Shown in pieces: positions 9,603 through 17,660 of a stretch of DNA of 64,000 nt. Below the pieces are notes generated by a model. That model did not search any database, was not told the DNA's origin, and saw only the letters and a list, made by a program, of their open reading frames with translations. The stretch's first letter is position 1, and every line of letters begins with the position of its first letter. The stretch spans positions 4,368,501-4,432,500 of the forward strand of contig NZ_CP067102.1 of NCBI RefSeq assembly GCF_016616885.1, given 5' to 3'. The stretch comes from Bradyrhizobium diazoefficiens. GTDB lineage: Bacteria; Pseudomonadota; Alphaproteobacteria; Rhizobiales; Xanthobacteraceae. The translations under genes and the position numbers were made by a program.

Positions 9603-9935
9603 CTAATTCAGCGACGGATTACGCGGGCGGTAGCCGCCATCCTTGTTCTTGATGAAGATCTCGGCCACCTGGGAATGGCGGATCGGCTCGCCGGACTCGT
9701 CGGGCAGCAGGTTCTGCTCGGAGACATAGGCGACGTACTCGGACTCCGCGTTCTCCGCGAGCAGATGATAGAACGGCTGGTCCTTGTGCGGCCGCACTTC
9801 CTCGGGGATCGACAGCCACCACTCCTCGGTGTTGTTGAATTCCGGATCGATGTCGAAAATCACCCCCCGGAACGAGAAGATCCGGTGGCGAACGACCTGT
9901 CCGATCTGGAATTTGGCGGTCCGCGTTTTAATCAT
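9603..9935 (-). CDS. hspQ: Heat shock protein HspQ (YccV, hemimethylated-DNA-binding family)
   Basis: The 110-residue protein matches HspQ across its length: KFQIGQVVRHRIFSFRGVIFDIDPEF at the N terminus, then EEWW, KDQPFYHLLAEN and YVAYVSEQNLL. In enterobacteria HspQ is a small heat-shock protein that acts as specificity factor for Lon and was first described as binding hemimethylated DNA. The acidic and aromatic core residues are kept. The start codon is the first ATG after an upstream gap shared with the divergent AEC transporter. It is monocistronic. Confidence 0.93.
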   Translation of the reverse strand: MIKTRTAKFQIGQVVRHRIFSFRGVIFDIDPEFNNTEEWWLSIPEEVRPHKDQPFYHLLAENAESEYVAYVSEQNLLPDESGEPIRHSQVAEIFIKNKDGGYRPRNPSLN

Positions 9936-10041
9936 TCCCCGTCGATAGACCAGGATTGTGGCCGATGCTAGTGCCCTGATCTGGAATTAACCCGCGGCTG
10001 CGGGGGAGATAGCCCCCAGGTCTTCAGAAGTCACTTCATTA

Positions 10042-10995
10042 ATGGTCGATATCCTCAATCTCGCACTACCTTATTTCGGCTTGATCTTCGTCGGTTTCGC
10101 CTGCGGCAAGGCCAAATCGCTACCGGAATCGGGCCTCGTCTGGATGAACTTCTTCCTGCTCTACGTGTCGTTGCCGGCGCTGCTGTTCGCAATCATGTCG
10201 AAGACGCCGTTCTCCGAATTGAACAACCCGCCGTTCCTGGTCGCGACCACGTTGTCGACCGTTGCCGCGTTTACGCTCGCGCTGGTTGTCGGCAAGGTGC
10301 TCGGCGGGCTGACGCTGCGTGAGGCGACGCTCGCGGGCCTGTCCGGCGGCTACGGCAATATCGGCTACATGGGTCCGGGATTGGCGCTGGCCGTGCTCGG
10401 GCCGAAGGCGTCGGCGCCGACCGCGCTGATCTTCTGCTGCGACAGCATCTTCCTGTTCACGATCGTGCCGCTGCTGATCGAACTGTCCGACCGCGACCAT
10501 CCCTCGCTGGTGCATGCCTTCGGCGTCGTGCTGAAGCAGATCGTGCTCAACCCGCTGATCATGTCGGCCTGCTTTGGCGCAGCCGTCGCCGCACTCCATA
10601 TCGAGCTGCCGGTCGCGGTCGATCGCACCATCACCTTCCTCCAGAACGCAGCCGCGCCGACCGCACTGTTCGTGCTCGGCGTGACCGTGGCGCTACGCCC
10701 GTTCGACCGCGTGCCCTGGGAGGTGCCGGGCGTCATCGCGGTGAAGCTCCTGATCCATCCGCTCGCGGCGTTCGGCCTGATGCTGGCGTTCGGTCCGTTC
10801 GCGCAGCCCTGGGCCGCGACCGCCGTGCTGATGGCTTCACTGCCGCCGGCGCTGAATGTGTTCGTGATTGCCCGTCAGAACGATGCCTGGATCGAATCCG
10901 CATCCGTCGCGGTGCTCCTCGGGACTTTTGCGTCAGTGGTCACGCTGACCAGCGTGATGTGGGCGATTCAGGCGGGGCGGCTGGCGTTTCCGTAA
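10042..10995 (+). CDS. AEC (auxin efflux carrier) family permease
   Basis: The 317-residue integral membrane protein has about ten hydrophobic segments in two five-helix halves, typical of AEC/MdcF-like carriers. The N-terminal LALPYFGLIFVGFACGK and the mid-protein LSGGYGNIGYMGPGLAL stretch (the conserved Asn/Gly-rich helix break) support the family. Substrates in bacteria are generally small organic acids such as malate or malonate, but none is indicated by the neighbours. It converges on the UbiH-like gene with a 17-bp gap, so the two transcripts must end within each other. Confidence 0.85.
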   Translation: MVDILNLALPYFGLIFVGFACGKAKSLPESGLVWMNFFLLYVSLPALLFAIMSKTPFSELNNPPFLVATTLSTVAAFTLALVVGKVLGGLTLREATLAGLSGGYGNIGYMGPGLALAVLGPKASAPTALIFCCDSIFLFTIVPLLIELSDRDHPSLVHAFGVVLKQIVLNPLIMSACFGAAVAALHIELPVAVDRTITFLQNAAAPTALFVLGVTVALRPFDRVPWEVPGVIAVKLLIHPLAAFGLMLAFGPFAQPWAATAVLMASLPPALNVFVIARQNDAWIESASVAVLLGTFASVVTLTSVMWAIQAGRLAFP

Positions 10996-11012
10996 ATGCT
11001 ACTTGCGCCAGG

Positions 11013-12197
11013 CTACTTTCGCCACGTCGGCGTCAGCCCCTCGCGCATGGCAAAGCGTCGGAGCGGGCCGATGGCGCCGAGCAGGTGCATGCCGATGGCG
11101 CGGACCGGCTGCAGCGGCAGGAAGTCGTTGAGCAAAGAGCGGTTGGCGATGTCGATCGCAAAGGTCCGGCTCAAAATGTCGGGCCGCCGCGCCCGGTCGT
11201 AACGCCTAAGCACGTCGTCCGCGCCGGGATCCTGTCCGGCGGCGATGACCTCGCCAGCTAGCCGGGCAATATCGGCAGCATCCCGCAAACCGAGATTGAG
11301 GCCCTGGGCGCCGATCGGGGGAACTACATGAGCGGCTTCGCCGACCAGCGCAATGCGGTCGCGCCCGAAGGACTTTGGCCGTTCGATCGCCAGTGCAAAC
11401 AAATTGCGGCCGGGCTCGACCGTCATCCGGCCAAGGATGGAGTGCGACTGCTTCTCGATTGCGACGGAGAGGTCTTCGTCGCTCAAGCCGCGAAGCCGTT
11501 CGGCCTCCGCGGGCGCGGAGACCCAGACGATGCTGGAGCGGTTGCCGGGCAGGGGCACGAATACGCAGGGTCCGTGCGGCGTGTGGAACTCGGTCGAGAC
11601 GTTGCGGTGCGGGCGGGCATGGCTGACGTTGAAGGTCAGTGCCGTCTGCGTCAGGTCGCGCCGCGTCACCGCAATGCCGGCGGCCTCCCGGCACAGCGAG
11701 TGCCGGCCGTCGGCGCCGACCACGAGTCGCGCGGTCAAAAATTGTCCGGAAACCGTGCGGATTGCGACGTCATCGGCTTCGATGACGACATTCTCGGCTT
11801 CGTCGTCGAAACGGACGAGATTGGGCAGCTCGACCGCGCGCGCCTCGAGCGCCAGCATCAGCGAGCGGTTGTCGATATTGTATCCGAACGCGTCGAGCGC
11901 GATCTCGTGACAGGAGAACCGGACCTCGGGCGCCCGGAACAGCCGCCCGGTATCGTCGACGAGACGCATCACCTCGAGCGCCGCCGCCTTGTCCCGGCAG
12001 CGCGGCCAGACACCGAGGTTTTCGAGGAGATCGACGGAGGCGCCTAACAGCGCGGTGGTACGATTGTCGGCATAAGGCAGGCGCCGTGCCACCAGCGCGG
12101 TCCGCGCGCCGGCTTGCGCCAATGCAATTCCTGCCGCGAGGCCTGCCGGTCCGCCGCCGATAATGGCTGCGTCAAAAGGTGCCGATCCGTCTGTCAT
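11013..12197 (-). CDS. UbiH/UbiF-type FAD-dependent monooxygenase
   Basis: This 394-residue flavoprotein hydroxylase has the N-terminal Rossmann motif IIGGGPAGLAAG (residues about 11-22), the second FAD motif RIALVGEAAHVVPPIGAQGLNLGLRDA near residue 285, and the GADG segment near 166. These are the hallmarks of ubiquinone-biosynthesis hydroxylases (UbiH, UbiF, UbiI, UbiL), which hydroxylate the quinone ring at the membrane. Which ring position cannot be told from the sequence. I chose the ATG at 12197 (MTDGSAPF); an in-frame start four codons upstream exists. It is divergent from pcs. Confidence 0.88.
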   Translation of the reverse strand: MTDGSAPFDAAIIGGGPAGLAAGIALAQAGARTALVARRLPYADNRTTALLGASVDLLENLGVWPRCRDKAAALEVMRLVDDTGRLFRAPEVRFSCHEIALDAFGYNIDNRSLMLALEARAVELPNLVRFDDEAENVVIEADDVAIRTVSGQFLTARLVVGADGRHSLCREAAGIAVTRRDLTQTALTFNVSHARPHRNVSTEFHTPHGPCVFVPLPGNRSSIVWVSAPAEAERLRGLSDEDLSVAIEKQSHSILGRMTVEPGRNLFALAIERPKSFGRDRIALVGEAAHVVPPIGAQGLNLGLRDAADIARLAGEVIAAGQDPGADDVLRRYDRARRPDILSRTFAIDIANRSLLNDFLPLQPVRAIGMHLLGAIGPLRRFAMREGLTPTWRK

Positions 12198-12325
12198 GGA
12201 ACGACACATGACACGCCCCGCGGTAAATTCAAGCCCACCTATTTTGCCTGATTTTATGACGAATTGCGCGGCGCAATGCCGCGACGGCGGATGTGCAAAC
12301 CGGTCCCATTCTGGTAGCAGAAGCC

Positions 12326-13051
12326 ATGGACACCCAGCAGGATTCCCTGAAACCGAGACCAGCGATCCGAGCCGCGGCGTTTTCGGTACACATCTTCACC
12401 GCCTTCGGCGCGGCGATCGCGCTATTGGCGATGCTGGAGGCGGTGCGCGAGCACTGGGCGGCGATGTTCGGTTGGCTGGGCGTCGCCCTGATCATCGACG
12501 CGATCGACGGGCCGATCGCGCGCCGGCTCGACGTCAAGAACGTGCAGCCGAACTGGTCGGGTGACGTGCTCGATCTCGTGGTCGACTTCGTCACCTATGT
12601 CTTCGTGCCGGCCTATGCGATCGTGGCGAGCGGCCTGTTGCTGCCGGTGGCGGCGCCCTTGCTCGGCATCGCCATCATCGTCACCAGCGCATTATACTTC
12701 GCCGATCTGCGCATGAAGGCGGATGACAATCATTTTCGCGGCTTTCCGGCGCTGTGGAATGCGGCGGCGTTCTACTTGTTCCTGCTGCACTGGCCGCCGC
12801 TGTCGTCGACGCTGCTGGTTGCGGCCCTGGTGGTGCTGACCTTCGTGCCGTTCCACGTCCTGCATCCGGTTCGCGTCGTGCGGCTGCGCTGGCTGACGAT
12901 GTCGCTGATTGCGATCTGGTCGCTGCTCGGGCTCTACGCGCTGGAGATGGATTTCCGCGTCGGCACCGGCGTGACGATTGCGCTCTGCGCGATCGCGCTC
13001 TGGATTGTGTTCAGCGACGCGTTGATCCGCCTGGCAAAGTCCTTCGCATGA
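12326..13051 (+). CDS. pcs: Phosphatidylcholine synthase (Pcs)
   Basis: This inner-membrane CDP-alcohol phosphotransferase condenses CDP-diacylglycerol with choline in one step (EC 2.7.8.24), a pathway typical of rhizobia and other host-associated alphaproteobacteria. The catalytic signature is complete: DGPIAR..., then GDVLDLVVD. The 241-residue length and segments such as FSVHIFTAFG, PNWSGDVLD, GFPALWN and FLHPVRV-like FHVLHPVRVVRLR match characterised Pcs. I chose ATG 12326; a GTG 11 codons upstream is in frame. Seven or eight hydrophobic helices are visible. Its stop overlaps the start of terC. Confidence 0.92.
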   Translation: MDTQQDSLKPRPAIRAAAFSVHIFTAFGAAIALLAMLEAVREHWAAMFGWLGVALIIDAIDGPIARRLDVKNVQPNWSGDVLDLVVDFVTYVFVPAYAIVASGLLLPVAAPLLGIAIIVTSALYFADLRMKADDNHFRGFPALWNAAAFYLFLLHWPPLSSTLLVAALVVLTFVPFHVLHPVRVVRLRWLTMSLIAIWSLLGLYALEMDFRVGTGVTIALCAIALWIVFSDALIRLAKSFA

Positions 13052-13782
13052 TGCATTTGTTGACCAGCCCCGAGGCCTGGGCCGCGCTGCTCACCTTGAC
13101 CTCGCTCGAGATCGTGCTCGGCATCGACAACGTCATCTTCCTGTCGGTGATCGTCTCGCGCATCCCCGAGCCGCAGGCCCATCGCGCGCGCCAGATCGGG
13201 TTGGCGCTGGCGCTGGTCTTTCGCATCGTCCTGCTCAGCGTGCTGGTCTGGCTGATCGGCCTGACCGCACCGGTGTTCTCGTTTGCGGGCTACGACTTCT
13301 CGTGGCGCGATCTGATCCTGATCGGCGGCGGCCTGTTCCTGATCGCGAAGGCGACGCACGAGATCCATGCCGAGGTCGACGCCGACGACGAGGAGGGCAA
13401 GGGCACGTCCGCTCGCAGCGCATTCTTCTGGGTGATCGCCCAGATCGTCGTGATCGACATCGTGTTCTCGCTGGACTCTATCATTACCGCGATCGGCATG
13501 GCGCAGGACATCGAGATCATGATCGCGGCGGTCGTGATCGCCTGCCTGATCATGTACATTTCGTCGGGACCGGTGGCGCGATTCGTCGCCGAGCATCCGA
13601 CCACGAAAATGTTGGCGCTGGCGTTCCTGGTGCTGATCGGGGTCGCCCTGGTCGCGGACGGATTCAAATTCCACATTCCGCGCGGCTACATCTATTTCGC
13701 AATTGCGTTCTCGGCGGCGGTCGAATTCTTCAACGTGCTGGCGAAGAGCAACCGCAAGAAGGCCCGCAAGCCGTCCGTCTAG
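13048..13782 (+). CDS. TerC family integral membrane protein
   Basis: The 244-residue membrane protein has two internally similar halves carrying the acidic signatures EIVLGIDNVIFLS (near residue 20) and DIVFSLDSIITAIG (near 145), diagnostic of TerC/YgjT-type proteins. Members are implicated in manganese or other metal export, partly at the Sec translocon. A charged cytoplasmic loop (HAEVDADDEEGKG) separates the halves. Two consecutive ATG codons occur at the start; the first overlaps the pcs stop by 4 nt, so translation is probably coupled. Substrate is not evident. Confidence 0.9.
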   Translation: MMHLLTSPEAWAALLTLTSLEIVLGIDNVIFLSVIVSRIPEPQAHRARQIGLALALVFRIVLLSVLVWLIGLTAPVFSFAGYDFSWRDLILIGGGLFLIAKATHEIHAEVDADDEEGKGTSARSAFFWVIAQIVVIDIVFSLDSIITAIGMAQDIEIMIAAVVIACLIMYISSGPVARFVAEHPTTKMLALAFLVLIGVALVADGFKFHIPRGYIYFAIAFSAAVEFFNVLAKSNRKKARKPSV

Positions 13783-13857
13783 CCGCTCCAATTTGGGTCG
13801 AGTTGACAAGGCGGGCGTGATGTCTTTCGCTTAGCCGGGTCAAGAGGAGGTCAGGTG

Positions 13858-14832
13858 ATGACCAAAGCCGTTCGTGTGCACAAGGTCGGAGGCCCCGAAG
13901 CGCTGGTCTATGAGAGCGTCGACGTCCCGACGCCAGGACCCGGCGAGGTGCGCATCCGCCAGCATGCGGTCGGCCTGAACTTCATCGACGTCTATTACCG
14001 CACCGGCCTCTACAAGGCGCCGGGGCTGCCCTTCATTGCCGGCAACGAGGCCTCGGGCGAGGTCGTCGCCGTCGGGCCGGGTGTGACAAATTTTCATCCC
14101 GGCGACCGCGTCGCGTACTATCACAACCTCGGCGCCTATACGAGCGAGCGCAACATTCTCTGGGAGAAGCTGGTCAAGCTGCCCGACCACATCACCCACG
14201 AGCAGGGCGCTGTGCTGATGCTCAAGGGGCTGACGGTGTGGTACCTCCTGCACAAGACCTTCAAGGTCGAGCCGCATCATCGCGTGCTGATTCATGCCGC
14301 CGCCGGCGGTATCGGCCTGCTCGCCTGCCAATGGGCGCGGGCGCTCGGGGCCCACGTCATCGGCACCGTCGGCTCGCGCGAGAAGGCCGAGCTTGCCGAG
14401 GCCAATGGCTGCGACCACGTCATCCTCTACAACGAGGAAGACTTCGTCGCGCGCGTGAAGCAGATCAGCCGCAACGAGGGCTGTGACGTCGTCTATGACG
14501 GCGTCGGCAAGGCGACCTTTCCGGGCTCGCTGTCCTGCCTGAAGCCGCGCGGCATGTTCGTCTCGTTCGGCAACGCCTCAGGTCCGGTGCCGCCGTTCTC
14601 GATCGCCGAGCTGAACAATCACGGCTCGCTGTTTGCGACGCGGCCAAAACTCAACGACTACGTCGGCACCCGCAAGGAACTGCTGGAGGGCGCCGACACG
14701 CTGTTTTCCGCCGTTATCAACGGCAAGCTGCACGTGCCGATCAACCACGCCTACGCCCTGAAGGACGCCGCCAAGGCCCATATCGACCTCGAAAGCCGCA
14801 ACACGACCGGCGCGTCGATCTTGAAGCCGTAG
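13858..14832 (+). CDS. qor: NADPH:quinone oxidoreductase (zinc-independent MDR family, Qor-like)
   Basis: This is a 324-residue medium-chain dehydrogenase/reductase. It has the N-terminal GroES-like domain (TPGPGEVRIRQHAVGLNFIDVYYRTGLY), the nucleotide-binding motif AAAGGIGLLACQWARALGA near residue 145, and the quinone oxidoreductase pattern VYDGVGKATF. No catalytic-zinc cysteine cluster is present. It probably reduces quinones or reactive carbonyls with NADPH. The start at 13858 follows a strong Shine-Dalgarno (AAGAGGAGG) at good spacing; GTG one codon upstream is the alternative. The gene is monocistronic and is followed by a palindromic repeat. Confidence 0.9.
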   Translation: MTKAVRVHKVGGPEALVYESVDVPTPGPGEVRIRQHAVGLNFIDVYYRTGLYKAPGLPFIAGNEASGEVVAVGPGVTNFHPGDRVAYYHNLGAYTSERNILWEKLVKLPDHITHEQGAVLMLKGLTVWYLLHKTFKVEPHHRVLIHAAAGGIGLLACQWARALGAHVIGTVGSREKAELAEANGCDHVILYNEEDFVARVKQISRNEGCDVVYDGVGKATFPGSLSCLKPRGMFVSFGNASGPVPPFSIAELNNHGSLFATRPKLNDYVGTRKELLEGADTLFSAVINGKLHVPINHAYALKDAAKAHIDLESRNTTGASILKP

Positions 14833-14840
14833 GCGTTGCC

Positions 14841-14925
14841 GTCATTGCGAGCGAAGCGAAGCAATCCAGAAATCCCTCTTCGGAGGCAGCCTGGATTGCT
14901 TCGTCGCTTCGCTCCTCGCAATGAC
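14841..14925. repeat. Palindromic repeat between convergent genes
   Basis: GTCATTGCGAGCGAAGCGAA is matched about 60 bases later by TTCGCTCCTCGCAATGAC in inverted orientation, forming an 85-base imperfect palindrome. It lies in the gap between convergent qor and argD. The sequence type (ATTGCGAGCGAAGCGAAGCAATCC) is a dispersed repeat in several rhizobial genomes. Confidence 0.75.
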
Positions 14926-14930
14926 GAGTC

Positions 14931-16127
14931 CTAAGCCACCCGTCTCGCCGCGCCGGCCTTGGTCAAAATCGCATTGAGACACCAGATCATCTCGGCGATC
15001 TCTCCTTTCGTGACGTTGAGCGCCGGCATGAAGCGCAGCGTGTCGAGTTGCGGCGCGTTGAGGAGCACGCCGGCCCCGAACGCCTGCGCGACGATGCCGG
15101 GCGCGATCGGCAGCTTGAGGTCGAGCGCGAGTAGTAGCCCGCGTCCCCGCACGCCGCCGAGGCCGTGCCGCGCCGAGACTTTTTGCAGCTCGCTTTCGAG
15201 CAGCAGGCCGGTCTCGGTGATCGACTTCAGGAAGTCGGGCGTGCCGACCTGTTCGAGCACGGCAAGACCGGCCGCGCACATCACCGGGTTGCCGTTGAAC
15301 GTGCCGCCCTGGTCGCCGTACTCGAAGCAGGAGGCGCGTTCGGTCGCAAGCAGCGCTGCGAGCGGCACGCCGCCGCCGATGCCCTTGCCGAGCGTCATGA
15401 TGTCGGGCGCAATCCCGGTGTGCTCATAGTGAAAGAGCTTTCCGGTCCGGCCCATGCCGGTCTGGATCTCGTCGAAAATGAGCAGCAGGCCATGCTTTTC
15501 AGTCAGCGCGCGCAGCTCCCGCAAGAACTGATCGGTCGCCGGCCACACACCGGACTCGCCCTGGATCGGCTCGAGCATCACCGCGACGGTGTTGTCGTTG
15601 ATCAGCTTCTCGACCGAAGCGATGTCGTTGAGCTTCGCCTTCTTGAAGCCGGCGACCTTCGGCTCGAACAGCGGCTCGAACGCCTTCTTGCCCGAGGCCG
15701 ACATCGTCGCCAGCGTTCGTCCGTGGAAGCCGCCTTCGAATGTGATGATCTCGAACGCGCCGCCCTTGTGCAGGCTGCCATATTTGCGCGCGAGCTTGAT
15801 CGCGCCCTCATTGGCCTCGGCACCCGAATTGGCGAAGAACACCTGGTCGAACGCGCTGGTGCCGACGAGCGCCTCGGCGAGCTTGAGGCTCGGCTCGTTG
15901 TAAAAGGCCGGGCTCGGCGTCAGCAGCCGCTTGGCCTGCGAAGCCAGCGCATCCGCAACCGCCGGCGGGGAGTGGCCGAGGCAGTTCACGGCCCAGCCTT
16001 GCACGAAATCGAGATAGCGCTTGCGGCTGTCGTCCCACAGGTATGAGCCGGCGCCACGGACGAACACGGCCTTGGGCCGTGCGGTGATGTCCATCAGCGT
16101 GTCATACGGATGGGTGGCGGTGGTCAT
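14931..16127 (-). CDS. argD: Acetylornithine aminotransferase ArgD
   Basis: This 398-residue class III PLP aminotransferase converts N-acetylglutamate semialdehyde to N-acetylornithine in arginine biosynthesis. The PLP-contact motif [17 protein letters not shown] (about 99-115), the [12 protein letters not shown] aspartate region (near 220) and the Schiff-base lysine in [13 protein letters not shown] (near 249) are intact. ArgD in several bacteria also serves lysine biosynthesis (succinyl-DAP). The start has a good Shine-Dalgarno (AGAGGAG) 7 bases upstream. No argF follows; the gene converges on qor. Upstream lies a putative arginine-rich leader peptide and hairpin, described separately, suggesting attenuation control by arginine. 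Confidence 0.93.
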   Translation of the reverse strand: MTTATHPYDTLMDITARPKAVFVRGAGSYLWDDSRKRYLDFVQGWAVNCLGHSPPAVADALASQAKRLLTPSPAFYNEPSLKLAEALVGTSAFDQVFFANSGAEANEGAIKLARKYGSLHKGGAFEIITFEGGFHGRTLATMSASGKKAFEPLFEPKVAGFKKAKLNDIASVEKLINDNTVAVMLEPIQGESGVWPATDQFLRELRALTEKHGLLLIFDEIQTGMGRTGKLFHYEHTGIAPDIMTLGKGIGGGVPLAALLATERASCFEYGDQGGTFNGNPVMCAAGLAVLEQVGTPDFLKSITETGLLLESELQKVSARHGLGGVRGRGLLLALDLKLPIAPGIVAQAFGAGVLLNAPQLDTLRFMPALNVTKGEIAEMIWCLNAILTKAGAARRVA

Positions 16128-16174
16128 GTCGAACTCCTCTTGGGGGGCGGGGTGAAAAGGGACGCGAAATGCAA

Positions 16175-16203
16175 GAAGGCCGCACTTTGCGGGTGCGGCC
16201 TTC
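16175..16203 (-). terminator. Putative attenuator hairpin in the argD leader
   Basis: On the minus strand GAAGGCCGCAC and GTGCGGCCTTC form a perfect 11-bp stem with a 7-base loop, followed by the moderately T-rich TTGCATTT. It lies between the Arg-rich leader ORF (27 bp downstream of its stop) and argD (47 bp before its start). A competing pairing is visible: GGGTTGCG inside the leader ORF (16259-16252) can pair, with one bulged T, with CGCACCC in the loop and 5' arm (16197-16191). This assignment is an inference from position and complementarity. Confidence 0.65.
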
Positions 16204-16229
16204 TCGAAAACTGTGCTGACTTTACTGGT

Positions 16230-16286
16230 TCAGCGGCGTCGTCGGACATGGCGCAACCCATCATCGTCGCGGGAGCGACGACGCAT
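16230..16286 (-). CDS. Putative arginine-rich leader peptide of argD (18 aa)
   Basis: The 18-codon ORF reads MRRRSRDDDGLRHVRRRR and stops with TGA. Nine of 18 residues are arginine, in a cluster of four near the start and a run of four just before the stop. Arg codons used are CGT, CGC and CGA, the CGT and CGA being less common in this GC-rich genome. Upstream, TTGACA-18-TATTGC predicts a transcript start near 16320, which makes a 5' UTR of about 35 bases and argues against the in-frame ATG at 16319. The Shine-Dalgarno is weak (CAGG). Position before a hairpin and argD fits a ribosome-stalling sensor of arginyl-tRNA. The peptide itself probably has no other function. Confidence 0.6.
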   Translation of the reverse strand: MRRRSRDDDGLRHVRRRR

Positions 16287-16327
16287 GGCCTGGCGCAGAT
16301 GGGTCCGAGAATTGATCATGGGGCGCG

Positions 16328-16357
16328 GCAATACATGCGAACCGCGCGACTTGTCAA
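16328..16357 (-). promoter_or_regulatory. Predicted promoter of the argD leader transcript
   Basis: Minus-strand TTGACA (16357-16352), an 18-base spacer and TATTGC (16333-16328) resemble a housekeeping sigma70-type promoter. It is correctly placed about 40-50 bases upstream of the arginine-rich leader ORF. Predicted start of transcription is about 16320. Confidence 0.55.
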
Positions 16358-16460
16358 GCGGGCGTCTTGCAAAGCACCCGCCGCGCGTGCATCGCACGTC
16401 AATTGATTGCCGCGCAGAAACCATCCTGCCTCTAGCGCGTTTGTGATCGAGGGACGCCGA

Positions 16461-17465
16461 TTGAGTTCGAACCGGACACGCGACGGTTCAGACCAAGAGG
16501 GACGGGACCAACCAGATTGTTTTGCCTTGTCCGAGCCTTACCCGATCGACCTCGACAGCATTCGCGGCGCGTTTCCGCCGGGCATCGAGGCACCGCCTTT
16601 GCTGCTGGATTTTGCCGGCTGGCTGAACGGGCGCGCCTGGGGCAGCGTCGGCTGTTTCTCGCTGCAAGGTCAGTTCTCCGACCAGGCGCCGATCTTCGAC
16701 GGCAGTTCGCTGCGCGACCGCTTCGCGCTGTTCATGCGCCTGCCGGACGGCTCGGCCGTCGGCGGCTGGTACGGCGCCGGTCTCGATCGCGACGATCCCC
16801 CGATCGTGGGATTGGGCTCGGAGGGCGACTACGAGCTGCTCGCACCGTCCCTCGACGCGCTGCTTGCAAAACTCACGTCGCAGCAATTCGACAAGGCCTG
16901 GCACGATCTGCGGCCGCACGACGAGGTCGAGCCTCAGACGGTCGAGCTTGCGCAATGGCTCGCCCGGCGGCCGACCGGCGAGCCGGTGCCGTCCGAGGAC
17001 GGCGCATTCGAGCTGCCCGACTTCCGTGGCTTCGTCGAGAAGTGGAGCCGGGACCGCGAGGAATACTGGGCCAATCACCGCCTGATGGCCGAGCTCGGCT
17101 GGCGGCTCGCAGCGCATCTGCCGAAGGGCAAGAACGCCTGGGACAAGACCCATTTCGAGGTCGCGATCGCGGGCAAGCAATACGAGGCGCGCGTGCTGTC
17201 GCGCGGGCCGCAGCCGTTCGAGGAGGCCGCCTCGATCGAATCCCTGCTGCGCGATTTGCGCGAGGAGATGCGCCGCGCACAGCCCGAGCTCGGGCTGTGG
17301 TACGCGATGAAGTTCGCCCTCTATGCCGACGGCCGCGTCATGCCGAATTTCGAATATGATGTGCGCCCGACCATCGACGGCGAGCCGGCGAAATTGTCCG
17401 AGGCCCAAGCCGATCTCGCCCGCGCTCCGCGCCCGGAGCGCTGGGTGCCGAAATGGCTGGTGTGA
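16461..17465 (+). CDS. Possible two-domain immunity-like protein (SUKH-like plus YezG-like)
   Basis: I do not recognise a named gene. The N-terminal half carries FALFMRLPDGSAVGGWYG, PPIVGLGSEGDY and LLAPSLDALLAKL, a pattern like SMI1/KNR4 (SUKH) proteins. The C-terminal part, with SLLRDLREEM, LWYAMKFALYADGRVM and NFEYDVRP, resembles the YezG-type immunity fold. Both families are known mainly as immunity proteins of contact-dependent or polymorphic toxins, but no toxin gene is adjacent. The start is uncertain: TTG 16461 follows GAGGGA at good spacing, with GTG 16443 and TTG 16407 as in-frame alternatives. It is divergent from the argD leader. The domain calls are by eye. Confidence 0.5.
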   Translation: MSSNRTRDGSDQEGRDQPDCFALSEPYPIDLDSIRGAFPPGIEAPPLLLDFAGWLNGRAWGSVGCFSLQGQFSDQAPIFDGSSLRDRFALFMRLPDGSAVGGWYGAGLDRDDPPIVGLGSEGDYELLAPSLDALLAKLTSQQFDKAWHDLRPHDEVEPQTVELAQWLARRPTGEPVPSEDGAFELPDFRGFVEKWSRDREEYWANHRLMAELGWRLAAHLPKGKNAWDKTHFEVAIAGKQYEARVLSRGPQPFEEAASIESLLRDLREEMRRAQPELGLWYAMKFALYADGRVMPNFEYDVRPTIDGEPAKLSEAQADLARAPRPERWVPKWLV

Positions 17466-17493
17466 CCGCAGCTGGAGCGTCGGTGACGGTCTG

Positions 17494-17611
17494 CTCCCTC
17501 TCCCGCTTGCGGGAGAGGGTTGGGGAGAAGGTGTTTCCGCAGAGAGACTCCCAACGAGGAGAAAGCCCTCACCCGGCGCTTCGCGCCGACCTCTCCCGCA
17601 AGCGGGAGAGG
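17494..17611. repeat. Paired palindromic repeats between convergent genes
   Basis: CTCTCCCGCTTGCGGGAGAG (about 17498-17517) and CTCTCCCGCAAGCGGGAGAG (about 17591-17610) are each near-perfect hairpins and are also complementary to each other. They bracket a short spacer containing GGCGCTTCGCGCC. This is a REP-like element, possibly ending transcripts of both convergent genes. Confidence 0.75.
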
Positions 17612-17660
17612 TTGCAGCGAGTTCGCGGCTAGGTCCCGTCTGCCAACAATCGGTCGAAAG

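Noticed and set aside
16317-16319. Upstream in-frame ATG for the argD leader ORF
   Set aside because: It falls at or just after the predicted transcript start, so a leader of 18 codons from 16286 is more plausible.
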